NCBI GenBank assembly: GCA_963725415.1
Contig: CAVRZY010000188.1
Coordinates: 1-14,227 of the forward strand
Reading direction: 5' to 3'
DNA length: 14,227 bases
Source of the DNA: CAVRZY01 sp963725415
Lineage (GTDB): Bacteria > Acidobacteriota > Terriglobia > Bryobacterales > Bryobacteraceae
Made by a program: the position numbers and the translations under genes. Below the pieces are notes generated by a model. The model did no database searches, was not told the DNA's origin, and saw only the letters and a program-made list of their open reading frames with translations. Positions 7,477 through 14,032 of this stretch are shown piece by piece. Positions within the stretch are counted from its first letter, which is position 1. Every line of letters starts with the position of its first letter.

Positions 7477-8482
7477 CTACTACGGCAACCGGGGCGTGGT
7501 GGAGGCGCTGGAAGAGGCCATCCGGAGCGGGCGCATTCCGCAGACCCTGTTGTTGGCGGGGATAGAGGGGATCGGCAAGGCCACGCTGGCGCGGCGGTTC
7601 GGGGCGCGACTGCTGGGGGGAGGGGAGAAGATCGAAAAGGACGACCTCAGCCTGCCCCAGAACGCCGGCTACATCAGCGAGCGGGAGAAGTGGCCCGCCG
7701 AAAGGCGCTCGGAAGATCCGCTGCTGTTCAGCACCCATCCGGATTTCATCACGTTTGCGCCGGACGGCCCGTTGCGGCAGATTTCGATCCAGCAGATGCG
7801 GCTGCTGAAGCAACGGGCGCAGTTCAAGCCGTTGCGCGGCAACCGGAGAGTATTCCTGATCGACCAGATCGACCGGGCCGGGGAGCAGGCCGCCAATTCC
7901 CTGCTGAAGACGCTGGAGGAGCCGCCCGACCACCTGGTCCTGATCATGACCGCCGCGAACCCTTACGACCTGCTGCCGACGATCCGTTCGCGGGCGGTGT
8001 GGTTTCACTTCGCGCCCCTGAGCGCCGAGGAACTGCGGCAGTTTCTGGTGGCGCGAGGCCTGGAGGAGGTGGAGCGGAGGATCGCGCTGGCGCAAGGGAG
8101 TCCGGGGCTGGCGGTGTCGCTGGATCTGGAAACGTATGATCGGAGGCGGGAGGCGATGCTGACGCTGCTGGAGACCGCCGCCGGCGCGGCGCCCTTTTCG
8201 GCCTGGGTGCAGCATGCCGAAGCGGCCTCCAGCCGGCAGGAAAAGCTGAAGCCTTTGCTGAAGATCCTGTATTCCCTGCTGGAGGACCTGCTGGTGTTGC
8301 AGCACTCGCGCGGCGAGATCCGGAACGCCGACCTGCGGGAACGGCTGGGAGGGCTGGCCGCGCGGACCCGCTTTGACTGGGTCCGGCGGGCGGTTCAGAA
8401 GGTCGATGAGCTGGCGGATCTGGTGCGGCGGAACATCCAGAAGCAGCTTGCGCTGGACGCGCTGGTCTTGGAGTTGCGCTAA
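7466..8482 (+). CDS. holB: DNA polymerase III delta' subunit (clamp loader), cysteine-free
   Basis: The delta' subunit acts in the clamp-loader complex that places the sliding clamp on DNA. 338 residues. An AAA+ core is visible: the RIPQTLLLAG lead-in, a degenerate P-loop GIEGIGKAT (32-40), ISIQQMRLLK, a Walker B-like VFLIDQIDRAG, and LLKTLEEPP (146-154) followed by ANPYDLLPTIRSR. The sensor motif normally read as SRC is SRA here (175-177). The protein contains no cysteine at all, so the usual four-Cys zinc module is missing; its place (about 50-80) is taken by a charged insert. The C-terminal helical domain is present. ATG 7466 has GAGGAA at about 7455-7460 and overlaps tmk; tmk-holB is a common pair. 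Confidence 0.88.
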   Translation: MFPDYYGNRGVVEALEEAIRSGRIPQTLLLAGIEGIGKATLARRFGARLLGGGEKIEKDDLSLPQNAGYISEREKWPAERRSEDPLLFSTHPDFITFAPDGPLRQISIQQMRLLKQRAQFKPLRGNRRVFLIDQIDRAGEQAANSLLKTLEEPPDHLVLIMTAANPYDLLPTIRSRAVWFHFAPLSAEELRQFLVARGLEEVERRIALAQGSPGLAVSLDLETYDRRREAMLTLLETAAGAAPFSAWVQHAEAASSRQEKLKPLLKILYSLLEDLLVLQHSRGEIRNADLRERLGGLAARTRFDWVRRAVQKVDELADLVRRNIQKQLALDALVLELR

Positions 8483-8612
8483 GGGATTGGCGGTGGTTGC
8501 AGTAGGGGCGGCAGTGTGGTATGCATAGACATAAGTTCAATCAATCCGCCAGGCTTCTAACAGAGCCCTGCGATGCAGTTTCAATTTCATTTTTTGACAA
8601 AGGAGTGGCGTC

Positions 8613-8921
8613 ATGGACTCCGCTAATCGTAAGCTGATTCGTCCGTCTCTACTGGAGGTGAAGGAGCAGATGAATTCATCCCGGCGCGGCGACAATCATA
8701 AGAGAATGGCTCCTCCCGAGCAAACCAACGCAGAGAATTTTTATTATCTGAAGCAGATGCAGGCGAGGACGCCGATGGTGATCGTGCTGCGAGACGGCGA
8801 GACCTTGGAGGGGACCATCGAATGGTACGACAAGGCGAGCCTGAAGATCCATCGCGAGGGGAAACCGAATCTGCTGCTCTACAAGCCCAGCATCAAATAC
8901 ATGTACAAGGCGCTGGGGTGA
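8613..8921 (+). CDS. hfq: Atypical Hfq-like Sm-fold RNA chaperone
   Basis: Hfq forms a hexameric ring that brings sRNAs and mRNAs together. This 102-residue protein has an N-terminal basic tail of about 40 residues and then a compact Sm domain (41-100). The strands run FYYLKQMQARTPMVIVL, DGETLEGTIEWYD, SLKIHREGKPNLLLYK and IKYMYK. The Sm2 signature YKHAI of classical Hfq is changed to YKPSI (from Tyr90), so the proximal-face His is a Pro. The distal-face YLVNG is replaced by VLRDG. ATG 8613 has a strong AAAGGAG at 8599-8605. A second ATG with AAGGAG upstream exists at residue 20 and could give a shorter form. I recall this divergent type from Acidobacteriota; that link is from memory. It is followed by a convergent gene after 15 bp. 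Confidence 0.82.
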   Translation: MDSANRKLIRPSLLEVKEQMNSSRRGDNHKRMAPPEQTNAENFYYLKQMQARTPMVIVLRDGETLEGTIEWYDKASLKIHREGKPNLLLYKPSIKYMYKALG

Positions 8922-8936
8922 GGCTGGGGGGCGAGC

Positions 8937-9878
8937 TCACTTCCTGGCCCGGTTCTTGAGTTCCAGGCGGTAGGCCCTGCGCCGTTCCGCTTCTTCAAAG
9001 CGCCGCTTCTCCTCCTCAGTTTCTGGGATCACCGGCGGGATGGGGATTCGATTCCCGTGCTGGTCAATGGCCACGAAGGTCAAATAGGCGGAGGAGGTGT
9101 GCTTGAGCTCTCCAGTGAGGAGATCCTCGACGAAGACCTTAACGCCGACCTCCATCGAGGTCCGGAAGACGCGGTTTACCGAGGAGCGGAGGATCACGAG
9201 CTGGCCGATGTGAATGGGGTGCAGGAAGGTCATGTAGTCTACCGAAGCGGTGACCACGGGGCAGCGTGCGTGGCGCATGGCGGCCATGGCGCCGGCCAGG
9301 TCCACCAGGTGCATGACGCGGCCGCCCAGGAGGAAGCCGAACAGGTTGGCGTCGGTGGGCAGGGCGAGCTCGGAATACTCGGAGGCGGAATCGCGGACGG
9401 GGCGGGGTGCGCCCGGAGAAGAGCTCGATCGGCGGTGCGGGTTGCGGGCCCGGTCCTGGGGGTGGTGTTTCCGGCGCAGGTAGCTCTCGATATAGGCCTG
9501 AGCCTGCTGACGGACTAGCTCGCTGGGATGCGCCTGGAGGAACTGCCCGTCGCAGATGGAGTATTCTAGGTGGCCGTGCTCGAAGGGAGCGCGCTGCTTC
9601 TCGATGACGTAGTAGAGCCTGAGCGCGCCATTGTGCTCCCCGATGGTGGTGAAGCGCACGGCGTCCGGGCCGGGGTCATTCTTGGGAAAACGGGGGCACC
9701 TTTTGCGGGCGTAGCCGAGATTGCAGCAGTCGCGCAGGGTGGCTTGATCGGGACGCCACTCGCGCATGGGATCCACGCGGCAGACGCCGCTGTAGGGGTC
9801 GCCCAAGGGGAGCCTGGGCGGCATGGCCCAGGCCTTTTCGCTCAACCTCTCCAGGGGGTAGAAATACGGACAGGCCAT
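8937..9878 (-). CDS. Fusion: cysteine-rich domain of unknown function + hotdog acyl-CoA thioesterase
   Basis: 313 residues in one unbroken frame. The C-terminal part (about 165-280) is a YciA/BACH-type hotdog thioesterase that would hydrolyse acyl-CoA. It shows TDANLFGFLLGGRVMHLVDLAG with the likely catalytic Asp193, then SVDYMTFLHPIHIGQ and TSMEVGVKVFVED. A charged helix (285-313) ends the protein. The N-terminal part (1 to about 135) opens MACPYFYPLERL and has Cys3, Cys33, Cys51, Cys52 and Cys61, the last three in DCCNLGYARKRCPRFP, a spacing that could hold a metal or Fe-S cluster. The linker (about 137-168) is basic and Ser/Pro-rich. No start codon occurs in the linker, so the thioesterase has no independent start. 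ATG 9878 has no clear ribosome site; TACTAT ends seven bases upstream. I do not know the N-terminal domain's function. Confidence 0.82.
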   Translation of the reverse strand: MACPYFYPLERLSEKAWAMPPRLPLGDPYSGVCRVDPMREWRPDQATLRDCCNLGYARKRCPRFPKNDPGPDAVRFTTIGEHNGALRLYYVIEKQRAPFEHGHLEYSICDGQFLQAHPSELVRQQAQAYIESYLRRKHHPQDRARNPHRRSSSSPGAPRPVRDSASEYSELALPTDANLFGFLLGGRVMHLVDLAGAMAAMRHARCPVVTASVDYMTFLHPIHIGQLVILRSSVNRVFRTSMEVGVKVFVEDLLTGELKHTSSAYLTFVAIDQHGNRIPIPPVIPETEEEKRRFEEAERRRAYRLELKNRARK

Positions 9879-9929
9879 TGGACGTATAGTAGCATAGGGC
9901 GCGTGGTTCGCTGCCCGGAGCTGGACGCC

Positions 9930-10241
9930 GTGAGCAATCGCGTGGAGGCGCTGAAGAGTCTGGCGGAGCAAAACCCCAGGGACAACTTCGTGCGCTATGC
10001 CCTGGCCATGGCGTATGCCGACGCCGGGGAATTTGAGCCTGCGCTGGAGGAATTCGGGGTCCTGCTTTCGCTCAACCCAGACTACAAGGCGGCGTATTTT
10101 CATGCTGGGCAAGCGCTGGAGAAACTGGGGCGGCTGGAGGAGGCGCGGCAGATGTACCGCCGCGGCATCGAGGTGACGACCCGACAGGGGGACGGGCACG
10201 CGCGCGAGCAGCTCGCGGGCGCGCTGGAGCTGCTGGGTTGA
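9930..10241 (+). CDS. Small tetratricopeptide (TPR) protein
   Basis: 103 residues, almost all helical, with two TPR units. The first is about residues 19-52 (YALAMAYADAGEFEPALEEF) and the second about 53-86 (AAYFHAGQALEKLGRLEEA). A capping helix follows (REQLAGALELLG). TPRs mediate protein-protein contacts; no partner can be named. I chose GTG 9930 because GGAG lies at 9917-9920; GTG 9903 is also in frame and would add nine residues with little TPR character. A -10-like TATAGT is at 9885-9890, in the 51-bp gap shared with the divergent thioesterase fusion, so the two may share a regulatory region. It is convergent with ssb. Confidence 0.75.
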   Translation: MSNRVEALKSLAEQNPRDNFVRYALAMAYADAGEFEPALEEFGVLLSLNPDYKAAYFHAGQALEKLGRLEEARQMYRRGIEVTTRQGDGHAREQLAGALELLG

Positions 10242-10266
10242 GGGGAGCGGTGGGGCCACGCTCCCC
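10242..10266. terminator. Bidirectional hairpin between convergent TPR gene and ssb
   Basis: Perfect 8-bp stem ggggagcg (10242-10249) with cgctcccc (10259-10266) and a 9-base loop. It starts at the base after the TPR stop and ends 7 bp before the ssb stop, the position expected for a shared terminator. There is no T-run on either strand, so intrinsic termination is not certain; it may only protect 3' ends. Confidence 0.55.
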
Positions 10267-10273
10267 GTGCAGG

Positions 10274-10744
10274 TCAGAACGGCACGTCGTCGTCGGTAAT
10301 CCCCTGAGAGAAAGGCTCTTCTGGGGGAGCGGGTTGGGGGCGCGGGACGGGCCGGGGTCCGGGAGCGGGTTGCAGGTGCGGTTCTTCGGTGGCGGCGGGG
10401 GCTTCGGCGCCGCGCCCGCCCAGCAACAGCACGTCCTCGGCAACCACTTCGGTCATGTAGACCTTTTTGCCCTCCTTGTCTTCATAGCTGCGGGTCTGGA
10501 GGCGGCCTTCGATGTAGACCTGCCTGCCCTTGGTGAGGTAGTTGGCGAGGTTCTCCTGGCGCCACAGGACCACGTTGTGCCAGTCGGTTTCCTCTTTCCA
10601 TTCGCCGGTCTGTTGGTCTTTCCAGCGGCGGCTGGTGGCCACCGAGAAGGTGGTACGGGCCGCGCCGTTGGGGGTGAACTTGGTTTCGGCGTCCCTGCCC
10701 AGGTTGCCGATGAGGATCACTTTGTTGACGCTTCGGGAGGCCAT
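10274..10744 (-). CDS. ssb: Single-stranded DNA-binding protein
   Basis: SSB coats single-stranded DNA in replication, repair and recombination. 156 residues. The OB fold opens SVNKVILIGNLGRDAE and continues with FSVATSRRW, TDWHNVVLW, YLTKGRQVYIEGRL and VVAEDVLLLGG (to about 110). A Pro/Ala/Glu-rich linker (about 111-145) leads to the acidic tip DDDVPF, which recruits partner proteins. ATG 10744 has AAGGG just upstream on the minus strand. The frame is open far upstream to 12289, but that extension is antisense to other genes and is not real. It stands alone here, without rpsF or rpsR neighbours. Confidence 0.96.
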   Translation of the reverse strand: MASRSVNKVILIGNLGRDAETKFTPNGAARTTFSVATSRRWKDQQTGEWKEETDWHNVVLWRQENLANYLTKGRQVYIEGRLQTRSYEDKEGKKVYMTEVVAEDVLLLGGRGAEAPAATEEPHLQPAPGPRPVPRPQPAPPEEPFSQGITDDDVPF

Positions 10745-10796
10745 ATTCCCTTGCACTCTACCATAACCCCTGGGGTAGTGGGTTGTAGGGTCAGGG

Positions 10797-10858
10797 GCGA
10801 AGACGGGGACAGGCATCCAACTGCAAAGGCGGCAATTGGTCCCAGTCCCCGTTTTCGC
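10797..10858. repeat. Second palindromic (REP-like) element upstream of ssb
   Basis: An outer stem of 14 bp pairs gcgaagacggggac (10797-10810) with gtccccgttttcgc (10845-10858); the single mismatch is G-T type. An inner stem of 8 bp pairs ccaactgc (10817-10824) with gcaattgg (10832-10839), again with one G-T type pair, around a 7-base loop. The GACGGGGACAGGC / GTCCCCGTTTTCGC form is the kind of dispersed palindrome I associate with RAYT-mobilised repeats in Acidobacteriota and other environmental genomes, but copy number cannot be tested in one window. It differs in sequence from the element at 4671-4786. It lies between the divergent ssb and secreted-protein genes. Confidence 0.7.
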
Positions 10859-10919
10859 GCGGTGCGCTGAGTACGGAGTTGGGAGGAGAGGATCCAGGGG
10901 TCTGGTCCGATTAAAGGGG

Positions 10920-10947
10920 TTGAACCGGAGCGCAGGCGAGATAGAAT
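10920..10947 (+). promoter_or_regulatory. Candidate sigma70-type promoter for the secreted-protein gene
   Basis: TTGAAC (10920-10925), a 16-bp spacer, then TAGAAT (10942-10947), matching four and five of six consensus bases. Transcription would begin near 10954, which places the possible ATG at 10946 inside the -10 box and argues for a start further downstream. Confidence 0.45.
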
Positions 10948-10978
10948 GGTAGGGACGCCGGCCTGGGCGTCGAAGGCG

Positions 10979-12220
10979 ATGCGGATACCCTACGGGAGAA
11001 TGGGCGGCAGCTTTGTCGCTGTTTGGGTGGCGGGCCTGGGGATGGGCTTGCTGCTGAGAGGGCAGACGGCGATGCTGGGCTCGGGTCCGGGGGAAGCGGT
11101 CCGCATCTTCAACACCGATCTGGCCGTGTTGGAAGTGCAGGAGCCCCGAAAGGACTTGCCCTGCACGGTAACCCCGGTCAAACCGGGATTGGGGTTCGAC
11201 CTGCGGTTTCACACCGGCTATGAGGTGAGCGTGCCGTTGAAAGACCTGGCGGGTTCGGAGAACGTGTTGACGATGATTTTCCGGGTGATACCGGAGAGTC
11301 ACACGGATCAGCGATATTTTTTCGTGCAACGGGTTCGGGTGCCTTCCATCGAGCCGGAGGCGCGAGGGGAAGCCTACCTGCAAGGGGCCTTCGACCTGGG
11401 AGAGGGCCAGTATCACGTGGATTGGCTGATGCGAGACCGGAGCGAGCGGGTCTGCTCTTTTTACTGGGAGGCCGAAGCGGTGCTGGGACCCAAGGACAAG
11501 CAGATCAACGTGGCGCTGGCGCCGGGGCTGGTGCAGGCGGCCGAGGCGCAGTTTTTCAGGGAGGAGCCGCCGGTGGAGCGGGCGCAGGGGGAACCGCCGC
11601 TGAACGTGAAGGTGCTGATCAATTTCGCGCCCCAGAACGCGCGCTCGGCGACCTTGCAGCCGCTGGACAAGACGGCCCTGGTGTCGATCCTGCGGAGCAT
11701 TTCGCGGGAGCCGCGGATCGGAAAGTTCTCCGTGGTGGCCTTCAACTTGCAAGAACAGCGGATTCTCTATCGCCAGGACAATGCCGACCGGATTGACTTT
11801 CCGGCGTTGGGGGAGGCGCTGGAGTCCTTGAACCTGGGCACCATCGACCTGAAGAAGCTGATTCAGAAAAACGCTGAAACCGAATTCCTCACTCAACTCA
11901 TCCAAAAAGAGATAGGAGGCGTGGGACACCCGGACGGGCTGATCTTCGCGGGTCCCAAAGCGATGCTGGAGGAGAACGTGCCGGAGGAGTCGCTGAAGGA
12001 CATGGGGGAGGTGGAATATCCGGTCTTTTATATGAATTACAACTTGCAGCCGCAGGCCAATCCGTGGAGGGACGCCATCGGGCGGGCGGTGAGATTCTTC
12101 CGGGGATATGAATTCACCATCAGCCGGCCCAGGGACCTGTGGACGGCGGTCAGCGAAATCGTGACTCGCATCGTAAAATTCAAGGACGGACGGCGCGCCT
12201 CCGGGGCGGCCTCGCCATAG
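10979..12220 (+). CDS. Secreted protein of unknown function (possible degenerate vWA-like fold)
   Basis: 413 residues from ATG 10979; ATG 10946 is also in frame but overlaps the likely -10 box. The N-terminus is signal-peptide-like: MRIPYGR, then a hydrophobic stretch SFVAVWVAGLGMGLLL, ending near GQTA (about residue 31). I do not recognise the family. Residues about 60-190 look beta-rich. The second half alternates strands and helices (KVLINFAP, TALVSILRSI, KFSVVAFNL, DGLIFAG, YPVFYMNY, AIGRAVRFF), as in a Rossmann or vWA-like fold, but no DxSxS metal site is seen. Three bases separate it from the next secreted protein, so they probably form an operon. The context gives no substrate. Confidence 0.8.
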   Translation: MRIPYGRMGGSFVAVWVAGLGMGLLLRGQTAMLGSGPGEAVRIFNTDLAVLEVQEPRKDLPCTVTPVKPGLGFDLRFHTGYEVSVPLKDLAGSENVLTMIFRVIPESHTDQRYFFVQRVRVPSIEPEARGEAYLQGAFDLGEGQYHVDWLMRDRSERVCSFYWEAEAVLGPKDKQINVALAPGLVQAAEAQFFREEPPVERAQGEPPLNVKVLINFAPQNARSATLQPLDKTALVSILRSISREPRIGKFSVVAFNLQEQRILYRQDNADRIDFPALGEALESLNLGTIDLKKLIQKNAETEFLTQLIQKEIGGVGHPDGLIFAGPKAMLEENVPEESLKDMGEVEYPVFYMNYNLQPQANPWRDAIGRAVRFFRGYEFTISRPRDLWTAVSEIVTRIVKFKDGRRASGAASP

Positions 12221-12223
12221 CCC

Positions 12224-12769
12224 ATGCCGAGATTCGTTGCAGTATTGGTGACCCTGGTTCTGGCGGCCCTTCTCTGCGCGGGCCAGCAACCCCGCGGCGA
12301 GAAGCTGGCGCCTTACGTTCCCTCTCCGCGCCCAGTGGTGGAGAGGATGCTGGAAGCGGCCGATCTGAAGCCGGGGGAGATGGTATATGACCTGGGCTGC
12401 GGGGACGGGCGCATCCTGATCACGGCGGCGGAGAAATTCAGGGCCAAAGGAGTGGGTGTCGAGCTATCGAGGGTGCTGGTCAAGGAGGCGCAGGAGCGCG
12501 TCAAGCACCTGGGGCTTCAGAACTGGATTCAGATCATTCACGGGGACCTGCTGGAGGTGGATGTCAGTCCCGCCGACGTGGTGACTCTTTACCTGCTGAC
12601 CAGCTCGAATGCGCAACTGAAGCCCAAACTGGAAATGTCGCTGCGGCCCGGCGCCCGGGTGGTGTCGCACGATTTCGCCATGCGCGGCTGGAAGCCGTCG
12701 CGGGTGGAGAAGGTCGAGGTCAGCCACCGCGTTCACACCATCTACGTCTACGAAATCAAGAGGAATTGA
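12224..12769 (+). CDS. Class I SAM-methyltransferase-fold protein with signal peptide
   Basis: 181 residues. Motif I is YDLGCGDGR (residues 55-63), followed by the acidic residue Glu80 at the end of strand 2 (GVGVELS), IIHGDLLE with Asp108, and VVTLYLL in the motif IV position. This is a class I methyltransferase core of the Dot1-like style. It starts with a typical signal peptide (MPRFVAVLVTLVLAALLCAG), which is odd because SAM is cytoplasmic. The lipobox is poor around Cys18, so cleavage after AG or a membrane anchor is more likely than a lipoprotein. The substrate is unknown. It follows the secreted protein by 3 bp and has no clear ribosome site of its own. Confidence 0.85.
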   Translation: MPRFVAVLVTLVLAALLCAGQQPRGEKLAPYVPSPRPVVERMLEAADLKPGEMVYDLGCGDGRILITAAEKFRAKGVGVELSRVLVKEAQERVKHLGLQNWIQIIHGDLLEVDVSPADVVTLYLLTSSNAQLKPKLEMSLRPGARVVSHDFAMRGWKPSRVEKVEVSHRVHTIYVYEIKRN

Positions 12770-12803
12770 TTCATTCAGAGGGGTTGTTCGATACACTGGC
12801 GGG

Positions 12804-13295
12804 ATGAAGACCCGGATCGTTCTGACGGCGTGCATTTGTGTCCTTCCTCTGTCTCTGCTTTGCGGGGAGCGGCCGGGGCGGAAGTGGAGCACCCTCCAGA
12901 GGGCTGAGATCCAACATTTGAAGGCGGTGCACGAGGCGCGGGTGCGCTTCGCGCAGGAGAGGGCAAGCCTGCCTATGGCGGGAATTTATGAGGACTTCCG
13001 GGCGGCGCTGCATGTGCATGCCGAGGATGCTGCGCACACCGGGGGGACGCGGGCGGAGGCGCTGGAGGCGGCCAAGAAGACTGGTGTCCGGGTGGTGGGG
13101 TTCACGGACCATCGCGGTCCCAAACCGGAGACCTGGAGTGGGATGCGGGATGGGGTTCTGTTCCTGGCAGGGTCGGAAGAGGAGGGACTGGCCAAGTTCC
13201 CTGGCGGCGGCTCCGGAGGGGCACTTGGATTCCTTGCTCATGTGGAAGAGCGCTTGGAAGCGCCCATGACCGGCCTGGATGGCATGGAAATCTAT
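12804..13295 (+). CDS. Secreted PHP-domain metal-dependent hydrolase, 3' truncated at a chimeric joint
   Basis: Only the first 164 native residues remain. A signal peptide (MKTRIVLTACICVLPLSLLC, cleavage near CGE) is followed by a helical lead and then PHP-type metal ligands: LHVHAED with His70 and His72, and VVGFTDHRG with Asp102 and His103. GVLFLAGSEEE and FLAHVEERLEA follow. PHP proteins usually act as phosphoesterases; the substrate is not evident. Native-looking sequence ends at GMEIY (13295). The frame then continues for 15 unrelated residues to TAA at 13338-13340. ATG 12804 has TACACT ending seven bases upstream and no good Shine-Dalgarno, so the message may be leaderless. It starts 34 bp after the methyltransferase. 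Confidence 0.78.
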
Positions 13296-14029
13296 TTTAC
13301 GGTTCTTGTCCTCATTGCTGCCCAGATGGACCGGCATTAAAAATCCATGGCAGCCAGTGGCGACGTAAATCCTCCAGGCATTCCAGGACAGGTAAGACTA
13401 TTTTCCAGCAGCTGCAGGCTTTTGGAGATAACTTTCTGATTATTCTCAACAGCCTCTTCCCAAAGCATGGTGCCCTGTCCGAACTCACCGTGAAGTACCC
13501 ATGAATGATAAACGGCAGTCCGGTGGGTTCCTTATCAATCGGATAATACATATAAAGCTTGTGATGATAAGTAATCCCCTGACCCGTACCGGGAACCGGG
13601 CAGCAGGATACAGGCCCCAGCCGAGTTCTCTTCTTTAGAGGAATCGCCATCCGGCGCTTGCAACTGGTAATAAACATTTCTTTCATCAGTTCTATTTTCT
13701 GCTGACAGCGAGCCGATGGTTGTTTTAGTAACTGTGACCTTTTGCAGCGAAAATTCACCACTTAATAAAACAAAACGCTCAATCGCATAATGGATTAAAC
13801 CCAGAGCGGGTTCCATTGTCATCCTGTTTAACAAAGGTGACCGTCCTCAAGTGGCCCATTAAAGTCAAGGCGCATTCGTCAGACTCTGTTCAGATATTGT
13901 CCACACAATTTTTGCAGGCTGGTCAGACGAAGCCGCCAGTCATTCAGCGCCGCTAAGTTTCTGGGTAAAGGCCTCAACCAGATCGTCATCAGTGTGTAAG
14001 TCCAGTAATTTTTGTCGATAAATTGCCAT
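13296..14029 (-). pseudogene. Frameshifted gene remnant, possibly Hsp90/sacsin-like ATPase
   Basis: Read on the minus strand, pieces of one protein appear in different frames. From ATG 14029 (with AAGGTG just upstream) come MAIYRQKLLDLH ... KLSGAE, then an in-frame TGA at 13940-13942 and LAASSDQPAKIVWTI. VTFVKQDDNG is next. Then 13795-13619 reads AIERFVLLSGEFSLQKVTV. Next, 13575-13474 reads LYMYYPIDKEPTGLPFIIHG with YFTVSSDR. Finally about 13465-13345 reads AVENNQKVISKSLQLLEN. The segment GLPFIIHGYFTVSSDR resembles the block after the ATP-binding domain in sacsin-like Hsp90-family ATPases (LPFLIH..F..TSSR). No GHKL ATP-binding motif is visible, so the call is tentative. Several shifts fall at homopolymers. 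The gene is cut by the joint at about 13296. Confidence 0.4.
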
Positions 14030-14032
14030 CGT

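Noticed and set aside
8483..8612. Promoter for hfq (TTGCAG, 17 bp, TATGCA) or TTGACA at 8594-8599
   Set aside because: The first pair matches only three of six consensus bases per box, and the TTGACA runs into the ribosome site, too close to the start to serve as a -35 box.
10274..12289. A 671-codon minus-strand open frame containing ssb
   Set aside because: Only the last 156 codons are SSB. The rest is antisense to the secreted-protein gene and is low-complexity Arg/His/Leu, typical of shadow frames in GC-rich DNA.
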